Shown here: piece by piece, positions 1 through 10,251 of the stretch
Layout of the letters: every line of letters begins with the position of its first letter
Position numbering within the stretch: the first letter of the stretch is position 1
Source of the DNA: Siniperca chuatsi
Lineage: Eukaryota > Chordata > Actinopteri > Centrarchiformes > Sinipercidae
Direction: 5' to 3'
NCBI RefSeq assembly: GCF_020085105.1
Contig: NC_058059.1
Location: forward strand, 18,975,042-19,039,041
Length of the DNA: 64,000 nt
Notes under the pieces: model-generated
What the model saw: only the letters and a program-made list of their open reading frames with translations
What the model was told of the DNA's origin: nothing
The model's database searches: none
Program-made: the position numbers and the translations under genes

Positions 1-1086
1 CACACAGTGCTCATTTCACTCCACTGTAGCATTTGCAAAACAAATTCATTTTTACAATTATTTACATTATGAACAAAACTTTCGGTGTTCTAAATCCCAT
101 GCAGGACAGTGCTTGACAAATCATTTGCCCTGTAGCAAAAAAAAAAAAGCAACTGATGTTTACATTTCGCCTAAGGGAGACAACAGGCTTAATTGAATTA
201 TCCCTGATGTTTGCTCTGGGACAGGTGCCACATGTGGTGTGGCCCAGGGAAGGGAGGAGGGCACAGACAGAGAAAGCCAGCATAGGCTGACAATCTTAAG
301 CCAATATCCCAGTGCAACAGAGCTGCTTGTGACACAATGCAGACACCTCACAGAATTTTTTTTTTTCCCGAAAGGTGAAGAAGAGGGACAAAACAAACAA
401 AACAAAAAAAATCATGCTGAACAAATGTAGACACCTGATAGATAATTAACTTTAGCAATTATCCTCAACGAACACGGGGTCAGTCGGGGTCTTAGAATGA
501 GAGTCACTGGCAGATCCAAAGCCACGGTGACTTTCTGTCCATGCTGCCTACTCTAGCAAGAAACGTCACAGGGCTTAAAGGAAGGCATGAGGGTGAACGC
601 TAGAGGGATTTGCTTAGGTGGAGAGTGTGGGGATTTGGATTTAGCAGCTAACGATCTAAGCTCACCTGTGAACGGCCTGCTGAAGAAGGACACGGGATTA
701 CAAAATCAACCCTAGCTTTCGGTGACTTGCCAGAATTTGACTGATTAACCTACATGAGAAAATGAGTGCATGTGGCATATTTCCAAAAACAATAAAGCAA
801 ATTAGCATTTTGTTTATGCGAACTGCGTAGCGGTCTGACACTATACATTCCAAATGGCCGCATTAACAACAAACATTAACAATCCCACAGGACCCATAGA
901 GAATGCTCCGAACATGATTTGCAGCTTTACCGATTCCTGTTCTACAAATTCAATGAAGACTGAGAGACAGTGTCCGCGTTAAAAATGTGAAACATTTAGA
1001 TGATGGGAGAGTGTATGACCAAACTGAACAAATACAGTAGAAGTTCATAACAAGTAAAAAAGGTTTGTGAATACATAAGTACTCAC
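1..1086 (-). other. unc13b: unc13b intron 2 (partial), no exon seen
   Basis: This is the intronic sequence to the left of coding exon 2. I saw no further C2A-coding exon on the minus strand. A donor-like GGTGAG on the minus strand near 661-668 lacks a convincing paired acceptor and family-like translation. Short A and T runs occur at 137-148 and 356-366. Confidence 0.6.
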
Positions 1087-1116
1087 CTGAAGGTCCTTGG
1101 AGCTTGGCTTTTTTCA
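1087..1116 (-). CDS. unc13b: unc13b coding exon 2 (30 nt)
   Basis: This 30-base minus-strand exon is bounded by an AG acceptor (plus-strand ct at 1117-1118) and a strong GTGAGT donor (1081-1086 on the plus strand). It enters in phase 1, completing Val8, reads KKAKLQGPS and leaves one base for the next codon. In UNC13B the following residues would continue the C2A domain (family continuation FNTYVTLKVQ). I could not find that exon between 1 and 1086, so it lies beyond the left edge. The exon is very short but keeps frame with exon 1 across a 7.4-kb intron, which supports it as real. Confidence 0.82.
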
Positions 1117-2571
1117 CTGTAACACAAAACAAAAACAATTATTAGGCTAACTGAAAAACAGATTTAAGTCAGCTTATTTGGAAACTACTAAAATATGATG
1201 TAATTCTTCAGCAGTACTTGAGTTGATGAAAAGAAAAATAAATAATACAAGAAGATGTTGAGAACACTGGTGGACCAGTAGGGAAAAACGTAAATATATC
1301 TACTGTAGGTACGAGTAATGAAACATGGACAGGATCTCATGTTATTGAAGCCTGAAAAAATTCATTTATATGCAGACAAGAGAGCCGTGAGTCAATGACT
1401 CGTGACAGCTGCATCACACAAACACATCAACGGCCTCGCGCTGTTGTCGTCTGCAAGAGCAGGAACGCTTCATGTGCAGCTTGATCAAAGTAGAGGAGCT
1501 ATTTGTTTTGGTGAGCAGCTTTGAGTCAAAGTGTTATTAAAAACAAAAACGTCCAATGTTTTTATTGAATTCATGCGTCACCTTGCCTGATTTGGTAGCT
1601 TTATGATGAAACAAAACACATAAACATCATAATATTGTCATGTAATTGTCTCATTTCTGTTTCCCCATTCCGTTAACTAATCTTTATTTAATCTCCCGAT
1701 ACACAGTCTATTCTTATACAAATGCGACCCATCTAGAAAATGCAAGTTTAGAACTGAAATAGATAGATTTCCACGACCATCTTAGTTGTTACATCATTTA
1801 CATTTGTCAAGTGTCTTCAATTGTTTTCACATGTAAATATTATATATCCCTGGAAATAACTTACGGAGGGAAGCTGACAAAGAGATACATGGCTCAGATA
1901 TGCTAGAAAATACTTAAAACCATGACCTGTGTATTGGAATACATGCGATCACGTTATGAAGATATAATGTAAACCTTGCGTTAAGAGCTTTTAAATTATA
2001 CAAGTGGAAAATAATACACTAAAGATCTTATTAGCTTATCATAGGTGACAAATAACTTTTATTTGATTGCAAAATACCAACTTTAATATAATCAAGAAGC
2101 ATAAGCCTAGACAGCTGTATCACAAAACACAACAGCTGGTAAACAAACACCAAAAAACAAATGGCAAAAGTGGACCGGGGCAGATGGGTATTAACAAAAA
2201 AAAAAAAGAAAAAAAAAGAAAAAAGAGAGACATTTTCTAAAAGCTCAAAAAAATCTATAAGGGGGAAAATGCTTGCTGGTGTATTCTGGTTTTTAAACCT
2301 ACCATCTTTAGCCCCTTAATGCATCTATACAATAATGTTTATGAGATTGTGAGGCGCTTTGGAGGGGATTAATTGTGATTGCTGTGGCAGGGTTATGTGT
2401 TCAGGCATGTAACCCACTAAACCTCTGAGATGGCAGATGGGCAGGACGGGATGATGGAGGCACAAATGACGCTTTCATATTTTCATGTAACATCAGCTGC
2501 CTTCTATGTGTGCATATTAAAAACGACTATGGGGGAAAAAGAAGTATTTATTTGTTTTCCATTGTCATTCC

Positions 2572-2605
2572 AGAGTGATGTGTCTGTGCGACGACACATC
2601 ACTCT
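2572..2605. other. Perfect 13-bp hairpin in unc13b intron 1
   Basis: AGAGTGATGTGTC at 2572-2584 is the exact reverse complement of 2593-2605, with an 8-base loop. It could be a foldback RNA structure, a paired binding site or chance. It sits between AT-rich flanks in a region of otherwise unremarkable sequence. Confidence 0.7.
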
Positions 2606-2860
2606 TGATTATATGAATTAAACCACAACACACAACAGTGATTCCCTGATGTCACAATTTTAGCCACAAACATCCACAGAAGTTTTTCCCCCAGTATTGT
2701 CATTTAGGTTAACAATGGGGGAAAATTAAAAAAGTCACAAAGGAGCCGTGGGGAAAAAAACTAACTCGTCACTTCTTCCGAAGCGTTTCCTGTCTTGTAC
2801 ATACCTCACTGTGAGGCGGAAAGGGAGCAGCGGAAATGTGGAGAGAAACCAGCAGTGTGA

Positions 2861-3080
2861 ATTTTTTTTTGGCTTTCCACTTAGGCTTTTCAGCCATGGC
2901 TCCCTCTCTTTGTCAGAGGGGCAAATGAGCTGGCACAGTGGCCTTATGTACTAATTTGCATGATGTTATTTCGGGCTCTGATACACAGAGCAGAGGGCAA
3001 TAAACCAGGGGACCATTACGGCAGAAACTGATGCTTATCATTTTCCGTCCTGGGCCCTCCATGGCTTTAGAGGCCATTTA
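2861..3080. promoter_or_regulatory. Possible conserved non-coding element, unc13b intron 1
   Basis: This stretch is higher in complexity and GC than its flanks and has no open coding frame. It contains an octamer-like ATTTGCAT at about 2954-2961 and several AT-rich homeobox-type cores. The appearance suggests a neural enhancer, but conservation cannot be tested here. Confidence 0.25.
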
Positions 3081-3857
3081 GCTCACTATTTGGAAGGGCT
3101 AGTTACACAATTACCGTATCAACCTACAGTTTTCCCTTTCTTTCTTTCCCCCTGTATGCTTACTTTCTTCTCAACATGCCTGTAACTTGATTCAAATATA
3201 TTAAAGCAGGCGCATGTTTTGGTCAGTTGATTCTGGGGCACTCCTTGGAGGTTCAACTTTAGACATGTAGTGAATAACATCAATTCATAAATAGCCCTAT
3301 AGCCCTTAAAACAAAAACTATATGAGCAAAGATCTTAGAAAAGATAATGAAACTGTTATGTACCTACACCTTTTATTTTACAATAGTTTCATTTTATGTT
3401 GCCCAACATCAGGACTGTGTAAATGTGGTTTGATCAGATTTAATTGACAAGACAAGCAAACAACCCTACAACCGATTTTGTTTCAAATATTCTTAAAATC
3501 TGATTGGTGGATGGAAATACAGTACATGAGATCAAGTTTTTCTAACTGGGCCCCGCCCATTTAAAACCAGCAAGAAAAGCACAGAGAAATACAGAAATGT
3601 CTTGCGTGAATTAACCAAAACTGTGGCAGAAAATCGGGTGTTCATATAGGACTCCAAACCGATTGAGAAAATACGATTCAGGGCCTTTAAAAGAAACTGA
3701 CAAAAAGTGTGGCTGTTCCAAATTAAAAAGGACATCATCACTGGAAGGTCGAGCAGAAAGCAGGAAAATAGGAACAGGAAGTGACACCCGAGTCCACTAC
3801 AGGCAGTGGCGTACTTCCGCTCTGCGCTGGCGGCTGGATCTGATCAGGTGGGGCCAG

Positions 3858-3890
3858 TGTAAGAGGGAGAGAGAGAGAGGGAGAGAGAGC
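3858..3890 (+). repeat. GA-rich simple repeat
   Basis: The tract is an imperfect run of GA and GGGA units (gagagagagag interrupted by gg) on the plus strand. Confidence 0.8.
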
Positions 3891-4432
3891 AACAGATGGC
3901 CAGGGGATTACTCCCACAATCTCTAAGCGCTCTCTCTGTCTCACTCTGCCTTTGTCCCTCATAATTCCACTACTCTGCTGCGCACTACAGTCAACCACTC
4001 CGCCTGCAGTTCTATCATTTTTAGTCCTGCAGGGCCTCTATTTCTCATCCTTTGTTAAATTGCTTTGCTGTAATATCTCCTCACCTACTCATTCTGCCGC
4101 AGAGTCAAATGAGCGGGCTCCAAGCAAATGGCGTTGATGCAGTTGTGATAACTAGCATGATGTAGTTTTTGTGAGTTTGTGTTTTTGTGTTCTTAATTTG
4201 TGGCTTAAACACTCCAATGACTGGAGTGTGTGCTGTGACCGTATGTCAACTGAAGACTCAGCGTACAAAAGGCGTGATGATGCATAAAACAAGCTCAACA
4301 TCCTGTGTGGACACTGTTCAGCTGGCAAAAAAAAAAGAAAAACCCCAGGACCTATGTAGGAAGCATGGAGCCAATTCACCAGCACCAAACAATTACATCT
4401 GATGCAGCTGAGTCGCTTTTCACTGATAATTA

Positions 4433-4550
4433 CTGCTACAGTGATTAGTTGATTAATTGGTCCATCAACAGGAAGTGATTCTGTGACAATAAGTGACAAA
4501 ATGTTGTTATTCCTGCTTCTCAAATGTTTGGATTTGCTGCTTTTGTCCAT
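4433..4550 (+). repeat. Degenerate dispersed repeat, AGGGCTGCAAC family (fragment)
   Basis: The stretch reads like the 5' half of a very common fish repeat built around GATTAGTTGATTAATTGG, followed by CTTCTCAAATGT and GGATTTGCTGCTTTT. The same order of motifs occurs at 10859-11130 and 60891-60985. It is probably an old non-autonomous DNA-transposon copy. Confidence 0.6.
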
Positions 4551-4818
4551 TTATCGTCTGATATCAAGTAACAGTCCAATGCATTACTTACACTGACTAA
4601 AGACTTAGATTATTCATTTGCAGTCACTTGGCAAACATTTATGTAATGTAACCCACATTTACCTGCTATTTAGAAAATTTGATTGCGTTAATTGCTTACA
4701 TGTCCCACATCCTACCACCCTCCAGCCTGCGTCCTCATATTCCAATAACAACCTCCAGGACGTTGTCCTGTCTGAGCAGATCATCGTCTGTTAGCTGCCC
4801 TCCATCGAGGCACTGCGG

Positions 4819-4862
4819 GACACACTGGGTGATGGACAACAAAAAGAAACACCCAGTGTGTC
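4819..4862. other. Perfect 13-bp hairpin in unc13b intron 1
   Basis: GACACACTGGGTG at 4819-4831 is the exact reverse complement of 4850-4862. The 18-base loop is A-rich. Its stem is shorter than that of a typical microRNA precursor. Confidence 0.7.
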
Positions 4863-7800
4863 ACAAAGAAACACTGCCATCAACTCTGTCCACAACCACA
4901 AACTTGCAGGAGACCATATGAGACTGTTAAGACCAACCGTTAGCACAAAAGCTTCCTTATGATAGCTGTGTATGATCTCTTACTTAGCCTGACTCCTCCT
5001 CTTTCATAACAAGACGCATCTGTTTGTAACCTGTCCCAACTACTAAGTGATCACGTGTCTGAAACAGCATCTGTACACCTCCAACACCTAATCATGGGGT
5101 CCATGTGAGCCATGTGTCCACTCAGAACTGCCCTGCTCCACAGCAGGAGTCTCCCCCACACGTCCACTTGTAAGGGCAACCACTTATCTGTTGTGTAAAG
5201 ACATCGCCATGGAGATGAAGCATCTCGACTAGCAATAAATAAGCAACACTGTCAAGCTGAACTATAAGGGGATGAGTCACAACATCAGCTAATCACACTG
5301 CCCCTGCCCAAGCACTCTTTTCTCAGTTATCTGTGGGCTGCATAACTCCTACAAGCTTAACAGTAATCAATAAATGGACAGTGCCCAAGCTCTACAGTGA
5401 AAGGCCCCATTTAGTACAATAACTCTTGATTGCCAGAGCCACTGGGCTGAACTTTCTGAAGTAAGTGGAACAAAACTGGCTTGCTTCTTTGTGACCTTTT
5501 CCCTGCCAAGAGCCTTTCTCTTTCTAAGCTTGACGTATTGATGCTCGAATCACTTCTGAGGCTCACTGTTTTCAGGTTTTACAGAAAAATACCTTGATTT
5601 GTCTTTGTTTTTTTTCCTTCCGTCTTTTCTTTTTTCAGAAGGAGCCGACAGGTGTAAACGGATTTTCTTTTGGATTTTATGTTCCCCACACATCCAAAAG
5701 TTGCTGGGTTTCCTGCTGCAAGACGACACTGATCACCACAGTTTCTTTTTGTGAGATAGTGATGACAGGATGAGCTGAAATTGCCCATCCTTAAAGGAAT
5801 GTCTGCAGTGATCTTTGTGCCACATATGAAGGGGCAGGTGTACGGTCAGTCATATGCCGCAGCATTTTGTCGTGGAGGCACCACGCTTAGCCTGAAATAT
5901 AGAGCGCTTCCTCTAACGTCAACGTCAAAGAAATGATTACATTTTTATGAAATATTAGACGTATTAAGCTTCAGGCAAACACATAGTCAGTGAGTGAGGC
6001 GAATGTTTAAACAGTCATCCGGTACCTAAAATCAGGATCTGTCTGATTCAACTCAGCAAGTGATTGATTGATGAATCACATTGTATGTTTGCGTCACAGT
6101 AACTAATCAGAGCAGCACGTCGCAATGTTGGGAAAAAAGACCAATCAGTGACAATCAGCTGCTGATGTGTGACAGAAAACTCACCGCTGCACTGCGGGTC
6201 AGACGACAGTGCTTACCACCCTCACTACCCTTTTCTGGGGGGGAAACCCTGAACACTTTTTATGTGGCAAAATAGCACAGTTGCTTAAAAGGATACTGAG
6301 TAGCACTTGTTACTTGCTGCAAACTTCATTGCAACCTATTTATTAGCTACTAGCTTACTGGCCCTCTGAATCAGCCAGCAACTATCAGAAACACAGGCAG
6401 GAGGCATGTGCAAACGCAGATGCACAAGTGGGATAATTTTAGGATAGGTTTATGTTACTTCGACGGATTCCTGCTCTGCATGTCAACATATCTTGAGATG
6501 AGGGTTGTGACAGTCATTTCTCAGCAGTGACTTAACATAACATTTGCAAAGGCATTAAAGAACCTGCAGCACATGACAGAAGGTGTTTGCTTGATTGTGT
6601 AAACATGTACAAGTGGAGGCATCTGAAGGATGTTTGAACAGGATTAGTTGTGTCTGTGATGAGATATGATGTCTGACGTCCTGGCAAAAATTTTTAATCA
6701 AAAGATGGTAATTCAGATGGTAATCGAACTACCACAGGAAAGGTTACTATAGATCAGAGATGGGACTGACAGGTACAAATACAATGTTATTATGTTATTT
6801 ATAATACTGGCCTTTCTTTGATAAATGGGCACACAACTTTATTTGAAATGATGCCTGAAAATTCTGTTTTCAGTGTATCAATCTCAGTATTTTCGTCTTA
6901 AAAGGGCAGCAACATTTCAGTGTGATGTATTTATATTTGTGGTCAGCATACCCTGTCTCCATTTACCACAGAGAACACAACTGGATGGATATTTGCTGAC
7001 CATACTTCAGGTAACTACACAAAGAAACCTTTCTGGGATACGCACTTTCCATTTCTTCCCCAATTTTCAATATCACATACTAAATAAATCAGTATCACAT
7101 ACCAGACAAATCTCTATTTGATTGGCACGTTGAGGATGGTACATTTAACAGTTTAAAATAAATATTACCCCTTTTTACAGAAAAGGAAAAGAAGAACAGG
7201 AAAAGATGACGGATAAAGTTTTTCCTACGGTTAAAAGCCCTCTTTTCTTCTAAATAACGAAAATAACACGTTATGCCAAACTTTATATGAAGCACCGTTT
7301 GAAAGAAATGATCTTACAAGTAGTTTGGTGGGGGTGGCTCACCATTACAGATCTGCATACATGTGTGGTTAAAAGAAAAGAAGCACGGAGCTCTGCAGCA
7401 TGATTTTCTGTCATCCTCCCCCCCTGCCCTCCCGGCAGCACTGGACCAAACAGCTGGGCATTGCTGTTGTTGTCACAGAAGAGAATATTGCATAACGTGC
7501 TTTACTGCTGTGAAGGATGCTAGAGCTGGTTGGTCCTCCAACTTCTTTTTTCGTGTTACCCCACCCCCTCCTGGTTTGCTTTAGTCTTGTTTTGGTCTAG
7601 AATAAGTCCATGGAAAGAAGACTTTAACTTTGTTTTGAAAGGTGATATAAACATAAAGCCAATTATTATCATTTGGACCCCTAAAAGTTTTTTTTTCTCT
7701 TCATATCATTCCATTTGTGTCATTTTTATTTCCTATATGGACCCCTCTATGATAAAAATGCCACTTCTAATGTTGGGAAGATAACAGTGAGGGAATAGAA

Positions 7801-8519
7801 AAGCTCCGTCATTTACTCATCCACTGAATTCAACAGTGGACCCTGAAGGAACCTTAAGAAGGTCCCAGGAGGGCCCCTGCACCAGGGTACTGGTATCAGT
7901 TTTACTGAAAGACATCGAACTGCTTTTATCATTATCATGTGTTCATCAGTAATATCTTTTTCAGTCAAACTGAAATACCCATCAGAGGTGCACTAACTCT
8001 TAGTTCCATTAACATTGCTGTACATGCGATTTAGTTATAATTCAAGTCCAAATCAAATAGCCCTTAATTTTTTACAATCTATATATCAGTTTATTTGTCT
8101 CCCATTATATAACCGTTGTGATCATTCTAAACTGACGATAAACTATAGCCTACTCATGGCAACTGCTTTTTTGTGACATCTCAAAGTCAATATACACCAC
8201 AAGTGTTAGGTTAAAACAGCTGGTATGGTAGGCTATGGAAGGCTCCAATAAAACAGAGGTAACATATCATATCCTAGGTAGGAAAACAACCTCAACTATA
8301 ATTATTAGTGTTTTTCATTATACATACGAAGTGTCTGGGTTTTTAAAAACGGAAAATCACGACAGGATAAATGTAGGCTACTAGCTACTCCCCGAGGGGG
8401 ATGCCTGCTGCCTGAAAACCTGTTCTCTAGGATGTCTTTGACATTATCAGAAGGAATTCAGTAAACTCCCAATATCTTTTCTAACCGCTTAAAGAAATAA
8501 AAAGAAAGCTAAAACTTAC

Positions 8520-8541
8520 CTCTGACACACAGCAACGACAT
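8520..8541 (-). CDS. unc13b: unc13b coding exon 1 (Munc13-2 N-terminus)
   Basis: On the minus strand an ATG at 8541-8539 opens 22 coding bases, MSLLCVR plus one base, followed by a good donor (GTAAGT). Joined in phase to the next minus-strand exon (1087-1116) it reads MSLLCVRVKKAKLQGPS. This is the family-specific start of the N-terminal C2A domain of the UNC13B/Munc13-2 long form; paralogue UNC13A has G rather than R at position 7. UNC13 proteins act at the presynaptic active zone, opening syntaxin and priming vesicles for fusion, and the C2A domain binds RIM. Only 17 residues are in the window, so the call rests on a short but distinctive match plus the neighbouring stoml2/pigo synteny. The 5' UTR and promoter lie to the right, in a GC-richer stretch up to about 8960. 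Confidence 0.85.
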
Positions 8542-8960
8542 GGCAAAGCGCTTCCAGCGACAATCTAGTAGTTTCACACAGTTTATAGGGCAGCGGAGAT
8601 TTAGGCTACTCTGTCTGGTATCATTGTAACGTCCGTTAAATTACTTTTCAAACCGCTGACAAGTCGATGTTTACAGGTGGTATTCGGATGCTGGACTTGG
8701 GCAGAGAGCGGCAGCCCCCCGCCACGACCACGCCATTGTTAAAAACTCTCATCACAGGTTTTCAGACCGACGAACATCCTGAGGGAACTGACAGCGGGAT
8801 AAGGCGGGGTAGAGGTACCTGTTACTGGCGTCTGGCGTGTCCAATGAGAATACAGTATCGTGCTGGAGGGCGGAGCCCCTTAAACAAAAAAAGAAATCCG
8901 ACCAATCGCTGAGAGGGACAGGTTGGAGGAAGAAACAGGTGACGCACACAGATTCTACGC
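8542..8960 (-). promoter_or_regulatory. unc13b: unc13b 5' UTR and promoter region
   Basis: The sequence immediately upstream of the unc13b start codon on the minus strand is more GC-rich than the intron and contains several CpGs, for example around 8640-8720 and 8790-8830. Two plus-strand CCAAT motifs occur at 8841-8845 and 8902-8906. No clear TATA box is seen and the transcription start cannot be fixed. ORFs across this interval show no recognisable family and are taken as chance. Confidence 0.5.
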
Positions 8961-9919
8961 AGACCAAACACCTGCAACTTTTTGTACGAGTGAAATGTTG
9001 CTTCTTCATGACTTTTTTCAGATAGCTGTTATCTTTGTTATTTTATTATTTCACTTGTGACTTTATAATTAGTCTCCTATATCCATCGTCAGTTTTATCA
9101 ATGCATTATTCACATGTATTTTGCTTTATTTATTACTATATACAATTTTTTTGCTTGGATGTTTTTGCAGAAGTGGCAAGTCAGGTCAGGTTTATCAACC
9201 CCTTCATCACAAAGAGCTTTAAAGAAAAGCAGCCCACCTAATAATTAACAATAAGAAAAAAAGACAGAATGCATCTGTATATAGCCTAATCTCTAGCTGT
9301 CCACTATCTACTTGGTCCTTACCACAACAGTTGATATATGTCCCAGCTTTTCTTTTGCACCTACTGAACAAACCTGAAGCTGACACTTCATGTGCCCAAT
9401 TAAAAAGTCTGTTCTGAAAAGCCATGATATAAACCAAGGTACCCCAAACAACGATACATTAGAGTTTGGTAAATCTGAGTATGGTCTCTTTTCCAGGGAG
9501 CTACACTGTACAGCTGCAGCAGAGCTAATACAAAACCAACAGCACCACCCTGTGTGTTCAGTGAGTCATTACAATGGGTCCTGAAGCATTTAATGAATCA
9601 TTTAATAGAAGGAATGCATAAAAGACTTGAAAACTTGAATAACAGAGGGAATTTAAAGCAATATATGTGCAGAAGATATACATAATTACCATATGCTGTT
9701 TGTTTTCTTTGCTTACATCTGATCTTGTGAGGTCTATGCCACTTCTGCACAAATCATCATCTTCTCCCTTAGACTATTTTACTCCTTCCCCTTCTCAGTT
9801 TTAACCTAGCAAAGAAATGTGGCTGTGCATTTAATGTTTTGGCTTCAGAATATCTTCAAAAAGTAAAAAAAAAATCCAGCAAGCAGCGAAATAATGAAGA
9901 AAATTAGTGTATTATTCTT

Positions 9920-10001
<82 letters not shown>

Positions 10002-10251
10002 GTAGTAGTAGTAGTAGTAGTAGTAGAAGTAGTTGTTGTTGTTCTTGTAGATACCATTATTGTACTAGCGGAACCATAGCCGTTCGGTTCTTGTAGCCCG
10101 CACTGGCGGAGTTTTTCACCGTCGCACCAATGATGTAACTTTCATTTCCTGATTGGCAAGGGTCATACACATGAATACTGAGTTTAGTTAGAGCCCAGTT
10201 TACGAACCTGAGTCTTTATACAGTCGCTTTACTGATTTTGACTTTAATGAA
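8961..10251. other. unc13b-stoml2 intergenic interval and stoml2 promoter
   Basis: This short interval separates two divergent genes. It is AT-rich on the left, holds a compound microsatellite (9912-10043), and is CpG-richer at about 10075-10130, just upstream of stoml2. An inverted CCAAT motif (ATTGG at about 10151-10156) lies about 100 bases before the stoml2 start codon, a usual position for a TATA-less promoter of a mitochondrial-protein gene. No gene is seen between them. Confidence 0.55.
9912..10043 (+). repeat. Compound trinucleotide microsatellite
   Basis: Four successive trinucleotide arrays adjoin: about 12 units of CTT, about 17 units of ATT, about 9 units of AGT, then a few GTT units. 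Together they span about 130 bp and end roughly 210 bases upstream of the stoml2 start codon. Translation gives meaningless poly-Leu/poly-Asn ORFs. Confidence 0.95.

Larger units (their letters stand above)
1117..8519 (-). other. unc13b: unc13b intron 1 (7.4 kb)
   Basis: This intron separates the two unc13b coding exons. It has no supportable coding exon; the short ORFs are scattered and lack family similarity. It contains two perfect 13-bp hairpins (2572-2605 and 4819-4862), a stretch at 2861-3080 that looks like conserved non-coding sequence, a GA-rich tract (3858-3890), and a degenerate copy of a dispersed repeat at about 4433-4550. The rest is AT-rich sequence in which I see nothing specific. 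Confidence 0.7.

Noticed and set aside
655..720. Donor-like ACAG/GTGAG on the minus strand
   Set aside because: The sequence before it does not encode the expected UNC13 C2A continuation and has no convincing acceptor.
4152..4550. 132-codon minus-strand ORF
   Set aside because: It overlaps a dispersed repeat fragment, has no domain-like pattern and no splice context with unc13b.
8667..9025. ORFs in the unc13b promoter region
   Set aside because: They are short, overlapping on both strands and unrecognisable; CpG-rich promoter sequence gives open frames by chance.
9845..10079. Two overlapping ORFs of poly-Leu/Val and poly-Asn/Thr
   Set aside because: They are translations of the compound trinucleotide microsatellite on its two strands.
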